64,000 nucleotides of DNA. Origin: Chitinophaga qingshengii. GTDB taxonomy: Bacteria; Bacteroidota; Bacteroidia; Chitinophagales; Chitinophagaceae. The first letter of the stretch is position 1. Each line of letters starts with the position of its first letter. Under the pieces are notes generated by a model. That model saw nothing but the letters and a program-made list of their open reading frames with translations, did not search any database and was not told where the DNA came from. The DNA lies in NCBI RefSeq assembly GCF_014529935.1, contig NZ_JACVFC010000001.1, positions 124,001-188,000 of the forward strand, written 5' to 3'. Below are positions 50,301 to 58,152 of this stretch, in pieces. The translations under genes were made by a program, and so were the position numbers.

Positions 50301-50363
50301 AAAAGCAAAGAAAACCTTTACGTAAAAATTCAGCAGTTGGCTACTGAAATAAAATTTGTTCAT
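47352..50363 (-). CDS. SusC/RagA-family TonB-linked outer-membrane transporter (pair 2)
   Basis: A 1003-residue TonB-dependent outer-membrane channel. Signal region about 1-38 (VFFAFTCMAICIGLLSHDAHAQ). The carboxypeptidase-like domain reads IQGKITDEKKQPLPGVSVSEAGTKTG, the plug has the SusC signatures QGKVPGLTVTKSG, EPFYVIDGVPGAP and IDVLKDGASTAIYGARAANGVIMITT, and the barrel ends FIFGVNATF. No STN domain precedes it, so it is not a signalling transporter. SusD follows after 26 bases. The downstream propeller/cytochrome gene might process what this pair imports, but a terminator separates them. Confidence 0.94.
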   Translation of the reverse strand: MNKFYFSSQLLNFYVKVFFAFTCMAICIGLLSHDAHAQAKFSIQGKITDEKKQPLPGVSVSEAGTKTGIVTDVDGLYKLEVSSPNATLHIAFLGYDSKDVAVGGQHTLHVSLSPQLRQLNDVVITGYGKTSKKNVVGAISSVSAGEFTQGVISSPSMLLQGKVPGLTVTKSGNPNQNPTVILRGPSTLRSGAQEPFYVIDGVPGAPIDLVAPDDIATIDVLKDGASTAIYGARAANGVIMITTRRPKTDQLRIAYNAYVGVETVAKRLEVLTGDELRKYLSDNGQVLAPANNDTIPGTQQLVNTDWQKEVQRTGVSQNHNLSVMGGSKATNYGFSVNYLNNPGIIKGSSLDRLSIRANVGQRAFNDRLRLDFSVFNTSTTQNNVPDAVLYNMLNYLPTVSVTRPDGSFTEDYAGNIRGSNNPVALIVNNKDQTKSSRFLATGLAEVKILPGLTYTASLTTQREQFNRNVYYNSLSVLAKGNGGKANRISWTNTRNIIESYFNYDKTVGKHNFKVLAGYSWQEDRSGDGFGVTTQGFGSDALSWNNLALSNPPAGTIVFDNSAQTTLTTLRLISYYGRINYQYADKYYVQASLRNDGSSAFGKNNRWGYFPAASLGWRLSQENFLKTVRALDDLKLRVSYGISGNSLGFDPLTAQLQYSTVGRYYDNGQLINAIAPVQNANPDLKWERTAMFNAGVDFTLLKGRLSGAIDYYDKQTSDLIWNYPVATTQYIATTLLANVGKVSNKGIEVVLNADVIRGKNFTWKTTVNASHNTNKISSLANSQFTLKDIPTAILGGKGQSGNWSQKVLEGQPIGTFTLFHYLGKDKDGISTYQKADGTVTTSPSTADLMVAGSAQPKISYGWSNTFLYKGFDLTIFIRGVSGNKILNATLAAVNTPTDAKMTNIAKFTMGESYNDKNSFLISDRFLENGSYLRMDNLTLGYTIKTKSQYISAIRVYGNVNNVFTITNYRGIDPEIDLGGLTPGIDVRNYYPKTRSFIFGVNATF

Positions 50364-50796
50364 AAACGAGCACTTTAAATTTAGCTATTGGTAAAAATGA
50401 TGATTGAATAGCGGCATGTGTATGCCTCATGAAAGAAAAATTCAAATGACGTGCGTTTCAGTGATTGTTCGTGGAATCCTACATCCGTATGGCTTTTCAG
50501 TTGATAAAGATGTTTTAAAAACTATAATTATTTGCGATTGCCGGAAGGTTGATGCACATAAAGGTCCACTATGCGAGTGCGAACTGACCGCAGTGATTTT
50601 CATCATTGATAAGCAGGTTTGTGCTGTAAAACTAGAAAGCGGAAACAGGATTTAATAATGAAACATGTTACCAGATTATTAATAATTATGCGGAGAGAAC
50701 ATGGTCAACCTGGATGATCATCTATCTAAAAAAAATAAAACAAAAAAGGTGTACCCGATGGATACACCTTTTCTATTCAGCTAATTGATTTCGTGC
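50364..50796. other. Intergenic region upstream of susC2
   Basis: A 433-base gap; the susC2 promoter must lie here, but I find no TTTG/TAnnTTTG pair on the minus strand. A plus-strand ORF of 83 codons (50404-50655) has no recognisable product and is rejected. The terminator of the MFS gene lies at 50744-50772. Confidence 0.5.
50744..50772 (-). terminator. Terminator after MFS gene
   Basis: A 10-bp stem (50744-50753 with 50763-50772) with a 9-base loop; the A-rich left flank gives a long U-rich tail on the minus-strand transcript. Located 24 bases after the MFS stop. Confidence 0.85.
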
Positions 50797-52041
50797 TTAA
50801 GCCTTCTGCATCTGCATTCTGGCCTTAATCATTTCACTTACCCGGAATATCATCCAGACGCTGATCATGGTGAGTCCGGTCATCAGGTATCCTACCATGT
50901 CATAATGTTCCAGCGGGCTGTATTTATCTTTCTGCACGACAATCAACCCTGCAACCATTGCTGCAACACCACCTGCAATTTGTTGCAAGGAAGAATTGAT
51001 GCTCATAAAGGCGCCTCTGTCTTCCATTTGCGGCACCGCGCTGACGAGCGCGTTGGCCGGAATAGAGCGGCCGAGGATACCTATCATCAGCAGTACGTTC
51101 CAGGCAACCACAACCCAGAGTGGTGTGATGCTCAGTCTCGTATAGATGAGCGCAATGGTGATCATCCACAGGCTGCCCATCGCAAACAGTCTGGCTTTAT
51201 CGATGCGGTCTGCCAGTTTACCTACGAAGGGCAAGATAATCAGCGCCGTAATACCGGACACCATAAACAGCAAGGGCAGTTGTTCATTGGTGAGGCCCAG
51301 GTTATTGACAGCAAAGGCGCTACCGAAAGGCATCATCAGGAAGCCACCGATAGATACTAATGCCGTACAGGTATATCCCATTCTGTATTCCTTGTTAATA
51401 AAGGTTTTCAGCAGGTGAGCGAACGGCGATCTATCCTTTTGCATTTGCAGGTGTTTGTTAACAGGTTTCAATTTTACCTGTATCAATATCATTACCAGCA
51501 TGGCAAAGCCGGCTACCAGCAGGAATGGCATCCACCATCCCCAGCGGTTCGCAAAGAAAAGACTGATAGGCACTCCCAGTACCTGGCTGGCGCCAAAGCC
51601 CATCATCAGGAAACCCATTACGCGGCCGCGGTGATGAATATCAAACAGGTCGGTGACGATAGCCATAGAAATAGAAGCGATCACGCCACCAAAAAGACCG
51701 GTAAAGATACGGGCCATCACCAGTAATGGATATGTATGTGCAAGGCCGCAGAAAATAGTACCGAGAATGAAACCGCTGTAAAAAAAAGTGAGCAGTTTTT
51801 TACGATCGAAACGATCGGCGAAGCCGGCAGTTAACAGTCCGGAAGCACCGGCACTGAAGGCATACGCAGAAACAGCCACCCCAAATTGTGCAGGGTGCAG
51901 GTTCATGGATTTCATGAGCAGGTCACCTAAAGGCGACATCACCATGAAATCGAGTATCACCGTAAACTGGGTGAGTGCCAATATGAGCACGACGATTTTT
52001 TGATACCCTGTAAAGGGCACCTTAGTGGTATCTTTTTGCAT
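50797..52041 (-). CDS. MFS efflux transporter
   Basis: A 414-residue, 12-TM major-facilitator protein of the drug:H+ antiporter-1 type. MSPLGDLLMKSMNLHPAQFGVAVSAYAFSAGASGLLTAGFADRFDRKKLL is the classic motif A region. TALIILPFVGKLADRIDKARLFAMG is the second-half copy. The substrate is unknown. It lies 21 bases downstream of a TetR gene on the same strand, so TetR and transporter form an operon that TetR probably represses. The terminator after it marks the end of the unit. Confidence 0.92.
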   Translation of the reverse strand: MQKDTTKVPFTGYQKIVVLILALTQFTVILDFMVMSPLGDLLMKSMNLHPAQFGVAVSAYAFSAGASGLLTAGFADRFDRKKLLTFFYSGFILGTIFCGLAHTYPLLVMARIFTGLFGGVIASISMAIVTDLFDIHHRGRVMGFLMMGFGASQVLGVPISLFFANRWGWWMPFLLVAGFAMLVMILIQVKLKPVNKHLQMQKDRSPFAHLLKTFINKEYRMGYTCTALVSIGGFLMMPFGSAFAVNNLGLTNEQLPLLFMVSGITALIILPFVGKLADRIDKARLFAMGSLWMITIALIYTRLSITPLWVVVAWNVLLMIGILGRSIPANALVSAVPQMEDRGAFMSINSSLQQIAGGVAAMVAGLIVVQKDKYSPLEHYDMVGYLMTGLTMISVWMIFRVSEMIKARMQMQKA

Positions 52042-52062
52042 GTTAAAATAAGGACTGAGAGA

Positions 52063-52653
52063 TTAAGGTTTTAAAGCTTTTACAACGATCTCAAATGTTT
52101 GCCGGAGTATCTCATCCGTTAGTACAAATGATTTCATACTGACGCTGCGGCCTTCCCGATTAAATCGTATCAGGCTGTACAAAGGGGCAAACGCCACCGA
52201 CCACCAGGCCTCCACCGAAAGCGGGATAAGTTCCCCCCTTTTTATCGCGCCTTCCACAAACCGGGTCATGACGCTGTGAAACAGATCACCGATAACACTG
52301 CGTACCTTTCCGCCATAACTGGACATTTGTATTCTTTCCATGAAAGACAAAGACAACGGATTAGCCATCAGGTAGTGGGACCGGCACTGCCATTGCTGCC
52401 ATAAACCGGTTTCAAAAGACTGGTCCGGATCAAAGTCTTTTAAAATAGCATTGCTCAACCGGGTACCTTCTTCAATGGCCACCTGGGTAATAAGGTCGTC
52501 TTTGTCTTTGAAGTAAATGTACAAAGTAGCCACTGATATACCACAGGCTTTCGCCAGACTGTTGACCGACAGGTTTTCGATACCATTGGCCACTATCATC
52601 TGCATCGTCATTTGTTTGACGAGTTCTATTTTTTCCGTGTTACGGGTCCGCAT
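52063..52653 (-). CDS. TetR-family transcriptional regulator
   Basis: A 196-residue TetR regulator from the ATG at 52653 (MRTRNTEKIELVKQM); an ATG at 52683 gives ten more residues (MSPQTFVEKI). The N-terminal helix-turn-helix reads IVANGIENLSVNSLAKACGISVATLYIYFKDKDDLITQV (typical TetR). The C-terminal ligand domain (about 65-196) diverges, as usual. It is followed 21 bases later by an MFS gene, its likely target. A near-perfect 16-base palindrome lies at 52688-52703. Confidence 0.92.
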   Translation of the reverse strand: MRTRNTEKIELVKQMTMQMIVANGIENLSVNSLAKACGISVATLYIYFKDKDDLITQVAIEEGTRLSNAILKDFDPDQSFETGLWQQWQCRSHYLMANPLSLSFMERIQMSSYGGKVRSVIGDLFHSVMTRFVEGAIKRGELIPLSVEAWWSVAFAPLYSLIRFNREGRSVSMKSFVLTDEILRQTFEIVVKALKP

Positions 52654-52687
52654 GATTTTTTCTACAAACGTTTGAGGACTCAAAAAT

Positions 52688-52703
52688 AAGTGAATATTCG
52701 CTT
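52688..52703. promoter_or_regulatory. TetR operator candidate
   Basis: AAGTGAATATTCGCTT is a palindrome except for one pair (T opposite G). It sits 4-50 bases upstream of the possible tetR start codons (52683 or 52653), a typical place for autoregulation and for control of the downstream MFS gene. Confidence 0.55.
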
Positions 52704-52760
52704 ACTTATGTTTCTTTGCAGATATTTTTTTTTATGGCTGGATAAAAAAGTGGTTGTCCA

Positions 52761-53804
52761 TCAGGGCATTTTTAGCCACTGCAGGAGGTTTGAGATCATC
52801 CGGGACTTATAATTGGCCGTATCCCGGGGGTTAGCGGTGTTTTGAAAGAAGTGATTGACGGGGTATACTTTGTAGGTAAGGTTTTTCTTTCCGAGGCGCA
52901 GGAATTCCAGCGGCAGGTAGTCGAGGCTATAAACGGGGGAATTGGCATCATGCATACCAGCCACTACGAACAGGGGGATATTAAGCTGGGAGAACTGCTG
53001 CAGGGGTGGTTCTGCTCCATAACCGGCCCAACGCTGATACGTATTATTCTCCCACTCCTGCCGTGTATCCTGGGGATGCTGATAGATGTCTTCAAACAGG
53101 CGCAGCAGGGAATCGATCCGTTGCTGGGCAGCGGCATAGGAAATATGCCCTTTTACCGCTTCCAGGCGGGCGTCGTGGATAAAGTCGTACAGTTGATTCA
53201 GGCCGCTGCCGAAGATACTGGCGCAGTGGGTCACTTTCTTATTGAGCTGGGCTACTTTGGGCGCTACCTGTGCCCCTTCTGAATAGCCATATACCACTAC
53301 CCGGGACTGGTCGACCGGAAACCGGGCACAAACCGCATCAATCACTTTTGAAGCCGCCTGCGCCCGCCATTGCAGGCCGTTTTTATGCCGGTAGATATAA
53401 GGCATAGGCAATAGCCTGTCCACATCATCCATCGTAACCGTATCCTTGTTCACTTGTATGGTATCGCAAAAGGGAACGCCGGGTTTGCTGATCAGTACCA
53501 GATGAAAGCGATCGGCCAGCGCCATCATATCCCGGTCAAACGTATTCATGACCTCCAGCCGGCGGGGTTCCTTCACCAGTAATGCCAATGGCCAATGCCC
53601 TGAACCGTCCAATAATACCAGCAATGGTTTTTTAGTTTGCAGACCTTCTGAGGAAACGTAATAACGGACATCCCCCAACGCTGCGTCGTGTAACGTGTAG
53701 GCGTTCAGGTGGTAATCCGCAGGGGTAACGGGTTGGGCATTTAAGCCGGTTGTTAGCCACAACAACAGCCAACAACCGATGCACCGTGATAAATGATACA
53801 TCAT
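52761..53804 (-). CDS. Secreted alpha/beta-hydrolase (esterase/peptidase-like)
   Basis: A 347-residue exported hydrolase. Signal peptide MMYHLSRCIGCWLLLWLTTGLNAQ (about 1-24). The alpha/beta-hydrolase elbow is VYGYSEGAQVAPKVA (Ser at about 173), with the Asp in FVVAGMHDANSPVYS and the His in YKVYPVNHFFQN. It resembles acyl-aminoacyl peptidase/BAAT-like hydrolases but I cannot name a substrate. The start codon is 9 bases after a GATACGAAAAGTATC palindrome that overlaps the stop of the upstream permease gene (53826). Confidence 0.85.
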   Translation of the reverse strand: MMYHLSRCIGCWLLLWLTTGLNAQPVTPADYHLNAYTLHDAALGDVRYYVSSEGLQTKKPLLVLLDGSGHWPLALLVKEPRRLEVMNTFDRDMMALADRFHLVLISKPGVPFCDTIQVNKDTVTMDDVDRLLPMPYIYRHKNGLQWRAQAASKVIDAVCARFPVDQSRVVVYGYSEGAQVAPKVAQLNKKVTHCASIFGSGLNQLYDFIHDARLEAVKGHISYAAAQQRIDSLLRLFEDIYQHPQDTRQEWENNTYQRWAGYGAEPPLQQFSQLNIPLFVVAGMHDANSPVYSLDYLPLEFLRLGKKNLTYKVYPVNHFFQNTANPRDTANYKSRMISNLLQWLKMP

Positions 53805-53811
53805 ACCCTTA

Positions 53812-53826
53812 AGATACGAAAAGTAT
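53812..53826. promoter_or_regulatory. GATACGAAAAGTATC near-palindrome at permease/hydrolase junction
   Basis: A 5-5-5 inverted repeat (GATAC, GAAAA, GTATC) between the permease stop and the hydrolase start. It differs in one base from 27921-27935, which lies before the GNAT start. On the minus strand it also contains a TATCTT that resembles a -7 box, so it may reflect promoter sequence. Confidence 0.35.
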
Positions 53827-56243
53827 CAACGCAACGCCACTACCGGATTAGCCCTTGCAGCCTTTATGGCCTGCAGGCAAACCGTCACAATGGTAATGAG
53901 AATAGCCAGTGAAGCGGTGGCGGCAAACATCCACCAGGCGATATTGATACGGTAGGCAAAATCCTGCAGCCAGCGGTCCATGATCCACCAGGCCAACGGC
54001 GACGCCACTACGATAGCGATGACCACCAGCTTCAGAAAATCACGGGATAGCAAGGTAACGATACCGGATACACTGGCGCCCATTACTTTACGGATACTGA
54101 TCTCTTTGGTGCGCTGTTCAGCGGCGTAGGTTACCAGGCCAAATAATCCCAGGCAGGAAATCAGGATAGCAAAGCAGGTAAAGGAAATGAATATCTTACC
54201 CGTACGCTGGTCGGCAGCATACAGGCGGCTGAAATCATCGTCCAGGAAGGTATACAGGAAGGGTTGTCCTTCCATACCCGCCACACTATGGAATTGCCGT
54301 TCTATTTTATCCATCAGCGCAGGGATGTTGTCGGTATGAATACGGAAAGCCATCATATCACTACGTCTGGCCAGGCGCATCACAATAGGCGGTATTTTGG
54401 TACGGAGAGAACCGCTGTTGAAATCTTTTACGATACCGATTATCCGCAGTGGTCTGTTTCCTTCATAGTTGGCGTAGAGGAAACGGTTATCCAGGTCGGA
54501 GTAGCCGAGCAGCTTAGCCGCCGTTTCATTGATCAGCAGCGCAGCGCTGTCGGACGGCATGTCCGGCGAAAAGTTCCGGCCTTTGGCAATCTGCATACCC
54601 AGGGTATTTACATAATCAGCATCCACCTTGTATTCAAACAATCCCGTTACCTTCCCCGCACTGGCAGCCGCATCTTTGGAGAAGATACTGGTACTGAGGA
54701 CAGTGGACACCGGCAATGCATCGGCCATCGTACCGGCCTGTACGCCCGGTAACTTCAGCACGCTTTCTTTAAAGGCATCGGCATGCACCCACAACGATGA
54801 GGTATTCTTCAACACCACTACCTGCTCCCGGCTATAGCCCAGTTTTTTGTTGCGGATATAATTCAACTGCGTATATATCACCAGCGTACCTACGATGAGT
54901 ATTACTGCGGTGGAAAACTGAAACACCACCAGGCTGTTACGCAACCAACCTCCCCGGAAACCTGTAGCCAGTTTACCTTTTAGCACCTGCACCGGTTCAA
55001 ACGAAGAAAGGAAAAACGCCGGGTAACTACCCGCCAGCAAGCCCACCACGAAGATGGTCAGCAGCACGCCGCCTATCAGCCATTTATTGAACAGCATCGC
55101 TCCGGTAATGGCTTTACCAGCTACCTGGTTCAGGTAGGGTAATAACAGCAACGCCAATACGATAGCGATAACAGACGCAATGAAGGTAGTGAGCATAGAC
55201 TCCGTCAGGAACTGTGTAATCAGGTTGATACGCTGGGAGCCCATCACTTTTCGTACGCCTACTTCCCGCGAGCGGCCGGCAGAACGGGCTGTAGAGAGGT
55301 TCATAAAATTCACGCAGGCAATCAGCAAAATAAATACCGCCACTACCGCGAATATATATACGTACTGGATATTACCAGCCGGTTCCACTTCATTGGTGAA
55401 AGGCGAATACAGGTGTATTTTGGTGAGGGGTAATACATCATACCGGAAATGGCTGCCGCTGCGTTCCAGTTCCTCGATACTGCTTCCCACCATTGCTTTC
55501 AGCGGACCATCCATATAGTTTTTGGTCAGTGTTTTCAGATAACTGAGCAAGGTGGCCTCACTGATGCCGGGCCGTACCAGCAAATACGTATCGAAGTTAT
55601 CGGCCATCCAGTGGTTATCACGGCTCTGTTCCATACCGGCCATGGATTTGATAAAATCAAAATGCATATGCGCCGCCGCCGGCATGTCTTTAATAACGCC
55701 GGTCACCATGTAATCCTCTGTATTGTCGATATGCAGTATCTGACCGATGGCATTATTGTTTCCAAAATATTTTTTAGCCATCTTTTCGGAGATGACCATC
55801 GTGTTGGGTTTGGTCAGTGCCGTTTTAGGATCACCGGCTATCATCGGCAGTGTAAAAACATCAAACAGGGTGGAGTCGGCAAAACCGGCATTACGTTCCA
55901 ATAGTGTTTCGCTACCTTTTTTAACGAGAACGGAGCGGTCTCCGAAACCGCGCAACCGCACATAGTTTTCGATGCCCGGGAAGTCCTTCAGCATGGTGGC
56001 GCCCATTTGTGCAGGGGTGTACCTTTCGCGGAAGGCGTTGCCATTCACCTGGAAGTCGGCGTTCACGCGGTAGATACGATCGGCCTTTTCATTGAAACGG
56101 TCGTAGCTCAGCTCATCGATGACAAAAAGCGCTATCAGCAGGCAGGTAGCCAGGGCTATCGCCAGCCCGAAGATATTGATAGCCGAATACCCCTTACTTC
56201 TGATGAGGTTCCTCACTGCGATTTTGAAATAGTTCCTGAACAT
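53826..56243 (-). CDS. MacB/FtsX-type ABC transporter permease
   Basis: An 805-residue inner-membrane permease. It starts MFRNYFKIAVRNLIRSKGYSAINIFGLAIALATCLLIALFVIDELSYDRF (TM1 with MacB periplasmic core following), then has two FtsX segments of three TMs each, the first (about 285-395) with SAGRSREVGVRKVMGSQRINLITQFLTES and the last (about 680-805) with QRTKEISIRKVMGASVSGIVTLLSRDF. This doubled architecture is standard in Bacteroidota. No ATPase gene lies beside it; the partner may be encoded elsewhere. It may move lipoproteins, antimicrobial peptides or drugs (inference). A hydrolase gene follows 21 bases later. Confidence 0.9.
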   Translation of the reverse strand: MFRNYFKIAVRNLIRSKGYSAINIFGLAIALATCLLIALFVIDELSYDRFNEKADRIYRVNADFQVNGNAFRERYTPAQMGATMLKDFPGIENYVRLRGFGDRSVLVKKGSETLLERNAGFADSTLFDVFTLPMIAGDPKTALTKPNTMVISEKMAKKYFGNNNAIGQILHIDNTEDYMVTGVIKDMPAAAHMHFDFIKSMAGMEQSRDNHWMADNFDTYLLVRPGISEATLLSYLKTLTKNYMDGPLKAMVGSSIEELERSGSHFRYDVLPLTKIHLYSPFTNEVEPAGNIQYVYIFAVVAVFILLIACVNFMNLSTARSAGRSREVGVRKVMGSQRINLITQFLTESMLTTFIASVIAIVLALLLLPYLNQVAGKAITGAMLFNKWLIGGVLLTIFVVGLLAGSYPAFFLSSFEPVQVLKGKLATGFRGGWLRNSLVVFQFSTAVILIVGTLVIYTQLNYIRNKKLGYSREQVVVLKNTSSLWVHADAFKESVLKLPGVQAGTMADALPVSTVLSTSIFSKDAAASAGKVTGLFEYKVDADYVNTLGMQIAKGRNFSPDMPSDSAALLINETAAKLLGYSDLDNRFLYANYEGNRPLRIIGIVKDFNSGSLRTKIPPIVMRLARRSDMMAFRIHTDNIPALMDKIERQFHSVAGMEGQPFLYTFLDDDFSRLYAADQRTGKIFISFTCFAILISCLGLFGLVTYAAEQRTKEISIRKVMGASVSGIVTLLSRDFLKLVVIAIVVASPLAWWIMDRWLQDFAYRINIAWWMFAATASLAILITIVTVCLQAIKAARANPVVALR

Positions 56244-56384
56244 GGACTGGTTGGATGTTTGTCAGTTGCAGCAAAAAGACAATGCCATATTTTAATTAAT
56301 TGAAAATCAGTTATTTATTTTACACACTTTAAGATAAATGTTCGTTTTCAAAACACCGCTTGTCCGTTTCCGGACAGGATATTA

Positions 56385-57275
56385 TTAATGTTCCATAATA
56401 CGGTTCTCACGGATATCTTTCAGATGTGTCATGATATGTTTGGGCAGCAGCGGGCTATCAAATGGCAGATCGATAGATACCTTTTCAAAGTCCCGGCGAT
56501 GCGGTACCCGGTCGAATATTTCGTAGAGTGCGATGGGTTCTTCGGTGAAGCTTACGCAGGTGCTGATAAAGGACAGCTCATTGACCTGGAAACCGGGGCG
56601 TTTCATTTTATCTTCCACATCTTTCAGCCGGCCCACAAAATGGCGCTGACGGATAAAGGTGGTGCTGTTCATGATAATGAAGAGGTAGTTGGCATAAGAG
56701 GTGATTTTACCATAGTACATATGGTTGTCTCTCCCCGTGCGCTCTACCAGGTATTCATCGCCGGAGCGGTATATTTCCAGGGAAGAGCGCCAGATGCGGT
56801 CCACATCGTCCTGTTCCTGCATGGGGAGGTTTCGGTTATAACAATACCAGTTTCCCACGAGGTGTTCCAGCAGCTTGTGATTGACCGGCGCCATCGGGAT
56901 ATTGATCTTCAGTTCATGAAAAGGAAACCCTTCTGTGGCGGTATTGATAAAATCAATATAATTCGTGTATCCCAGTGCGTTAGCGATGGTATTTAAACGG
57001 GAGAAGTTAGGACTGCTGATGGCAGCCGCGGCAGTTCTGTTTTTCCAGGGTTTCAGTTTTTTGATTACCAGGTGCTCATAAAAATAATTATCCCCAAAGG
57101 CAGCCGCGACGACGGATTTTTTCTTTTTGCGTTGTTTGTCCAACAGGGTATTAAATTCAGTGGCAACGTGCGTCCATTCTATCTTGGAAACATCTTTCCA
57201 TTCTTTCTTGCGGAGGAAATGCCAGGATATGTAATTCATCAGGCGTTCCAGGTTAACCAACTCTTCCTTAGTCAT
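56385..57275 (-). CDS. Uncharacterised 296-residue protein
   Basis: I do not recognise the family. The first 110 residues are helical and basic (RKKEWKDVSKIEWTHVATEFNTLLDKQRKKKKSV), then a possible helix-turn-helix-like stretch SSPNFSRLNTIANALGYTNYIDFI (about 88-111). Residues 115-296 look beta-rich with many aromatics (VGNWYCYNRNLPM, GDEYLVERTGRDNHMYYGKITSYANYLFIIMNSTT). There is no signal peptide or TM helix, so it is probably cytoplasmic; a sensor or regulator is possible. It is divergent from the Cys-rich-tail gene with 101 bases between starts. Weak hairpin TGTCCG/CGGACA at 56361-56376 follows it. Confidence 0.7.
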   Translation of the reverse strand: MTKEELVNLERLMNYISWHFLRKKEWKDVSKIEWTHVATEFNTLLDKQRKKKKSVVAAAFGDNYFYEHLVIKKLKPWKNRTAAAAISSPNFSRLNTIANALGYTNYIDFINTATEGFPFHELKINIPMAPVNHKLLEHLVGNWYCYNRNLPMQEQDDVDRIWRSSLEIYRSGDEYLVERTGRDNHMYYGKITSYANYLFIIMNSTTFIRQRHFVGRLKDVEDKMKRPGFQVNELSFISTCVSFTEEPIALYEIFDRVPHRRDFEKVSIDLPFDSPLLPKHIMTHLKDIRENRIMEH

Positions 57276-57376
57276 AATAATACGATTTTAAGACGATAAA
57301 AAGACGCTGTAAGATAAACAGAAGATTCGGGTATTATGAGAAAAAACGAATTTAACAGCAAATAAAAAACGAACAT

Positions 57377-58108
57377 ATGACAACCATGATGAAAAACACC
57401 ACCCACATCCGCGAAGGCACCACCTTCAGACAGGACCCGCTCTGGTTACGGATAGTAGCCTTCCAGTTGGATGATCCTACCGCAGCGCTTCCCTTCTCCC
57501 GCAAACTGGCCCGGGAAAATAAATGGGATGCAACCTTTACCCAGCGGGCCATTGCAGAATACCGACGGTTTATTTACCTCTGCTGTATCTCACCCACCGG
57601 CGCTTCCCCCTCCACCGTGATAGATGAAGTATGGCATCTGCACCTGCTTTACACACAGAACTACTGGGAGGAATTTTGTGAAAAGGCATTGGGCCGGAAA
57701 CTACACCACCACCCTTCCAAAGGCGGCCCTCCGGAAAAGGATAAACACGATGACTGGTTCCTGCAAACACTCCGCCTTTATAAAGCCGTTTTTGGCGAAA
57801 GTCCACCTACCGATATCTGGTACAACACACCCCGTCCTTTCCGAAAACGTTTACGCTCCTTCTTTTTTCCACGAACACTACCCTTCTTATTAGTCACCAC
57901 CCTTCTACTAACAGGCTGTACACCCGGCGAGACGGTCTTCGGTATATTGGTGATCATCTTCCTGACGATGGTTTCCACCCGCAAAGGCGTCAGTGGTGAA
58001 AGCGACAGCAGCGGCAGTTCCTGCAGTAGCGGTTGTTCCAGCGGCAGTTCCTGCGGCAGCAGTTGCGGAAGTGGTTGTGGCGGCGGATGCGGAGGTTGTG
58101 GCAGCTGA
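57377..58108 (+). CDS. Glycine-rich-domain-like protein with WHLH motif and Cys/Gly/Ser-rich tail
   Basis: A 243-residue protein. The core (about 20-150) resembles the DUF1399/GRDP family: AIAEYRRFIYLCC, then VIDEVWHLHLLYTQNYWEEFCEKALGRKLHHHPSKGG, where conserved Asp, Trp and His residues could bind a metal. A membrane helix lies near 168-202 (LPFLLVTTLLLTGC..FGILVIIFLTMV). The last about 35 residues are almost only Ser, Gly and Cys, with about eight regularly placed cysteines (SSCSSGCSSGSSCGSSCGSG and more). Such tails follow membrane domains in several unrelated bacterial families and could bind metal. A start at M4 or M5 is also possible. Function unknown. Confidence 0.75.
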   Translation: MTTMMKNTTHIREGTTFRQDPLWLRIVAFQLDDPTAALPFSRKLARENKWDATFTQRAIAEYRRFIYLCCISPTGASPSTVIDEVWHLHLLYTQNYWEEFCEKALGRKLHHHPSKGGPPEKDKHDDWFLQTLRLYKAVFGESPPTDIWYNTPRPFRKRLRSFFFPRTLPFLLVTTLLLTGCTPGETVFGILVIIFLTMVSTRKGVSGESDSSGSSCSSGCSSGSSCGSSCGSGCGGGCGGCGS

Positions 58109-58140
58109 ATTATTTGATTATTCAGTTATTTGATTATTTA
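58109..58140. repeat. Octamer-period A/T element
   Basis: Read from 58113: ATTTGATT, ATTCAGTT, ATTTGATT, ATTTAAAA, four 8-base units in tandem. It lies between the Cys-rich-tail gene and the small membrane protein gene, both on plus. No long inverted arm is present. Confidence 0.5.
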
Positions 58141-58152
58141 AAAAGTACCATT

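Noticed and set aside
38516..50363. GH43 gene as part of a utilisation locus with SusCD pair 2
   Set aside because: More than 6 kb and two strong terminators separate them, with an AsmA-like gene on the other strand between.
50404..50655. 83-codon plus-strand ORF upstream of susC2
   Set aside because: No similarity recognised, lies in the region that should hold the susC2 promoter, and has no clear start signal; possible but unsupported.
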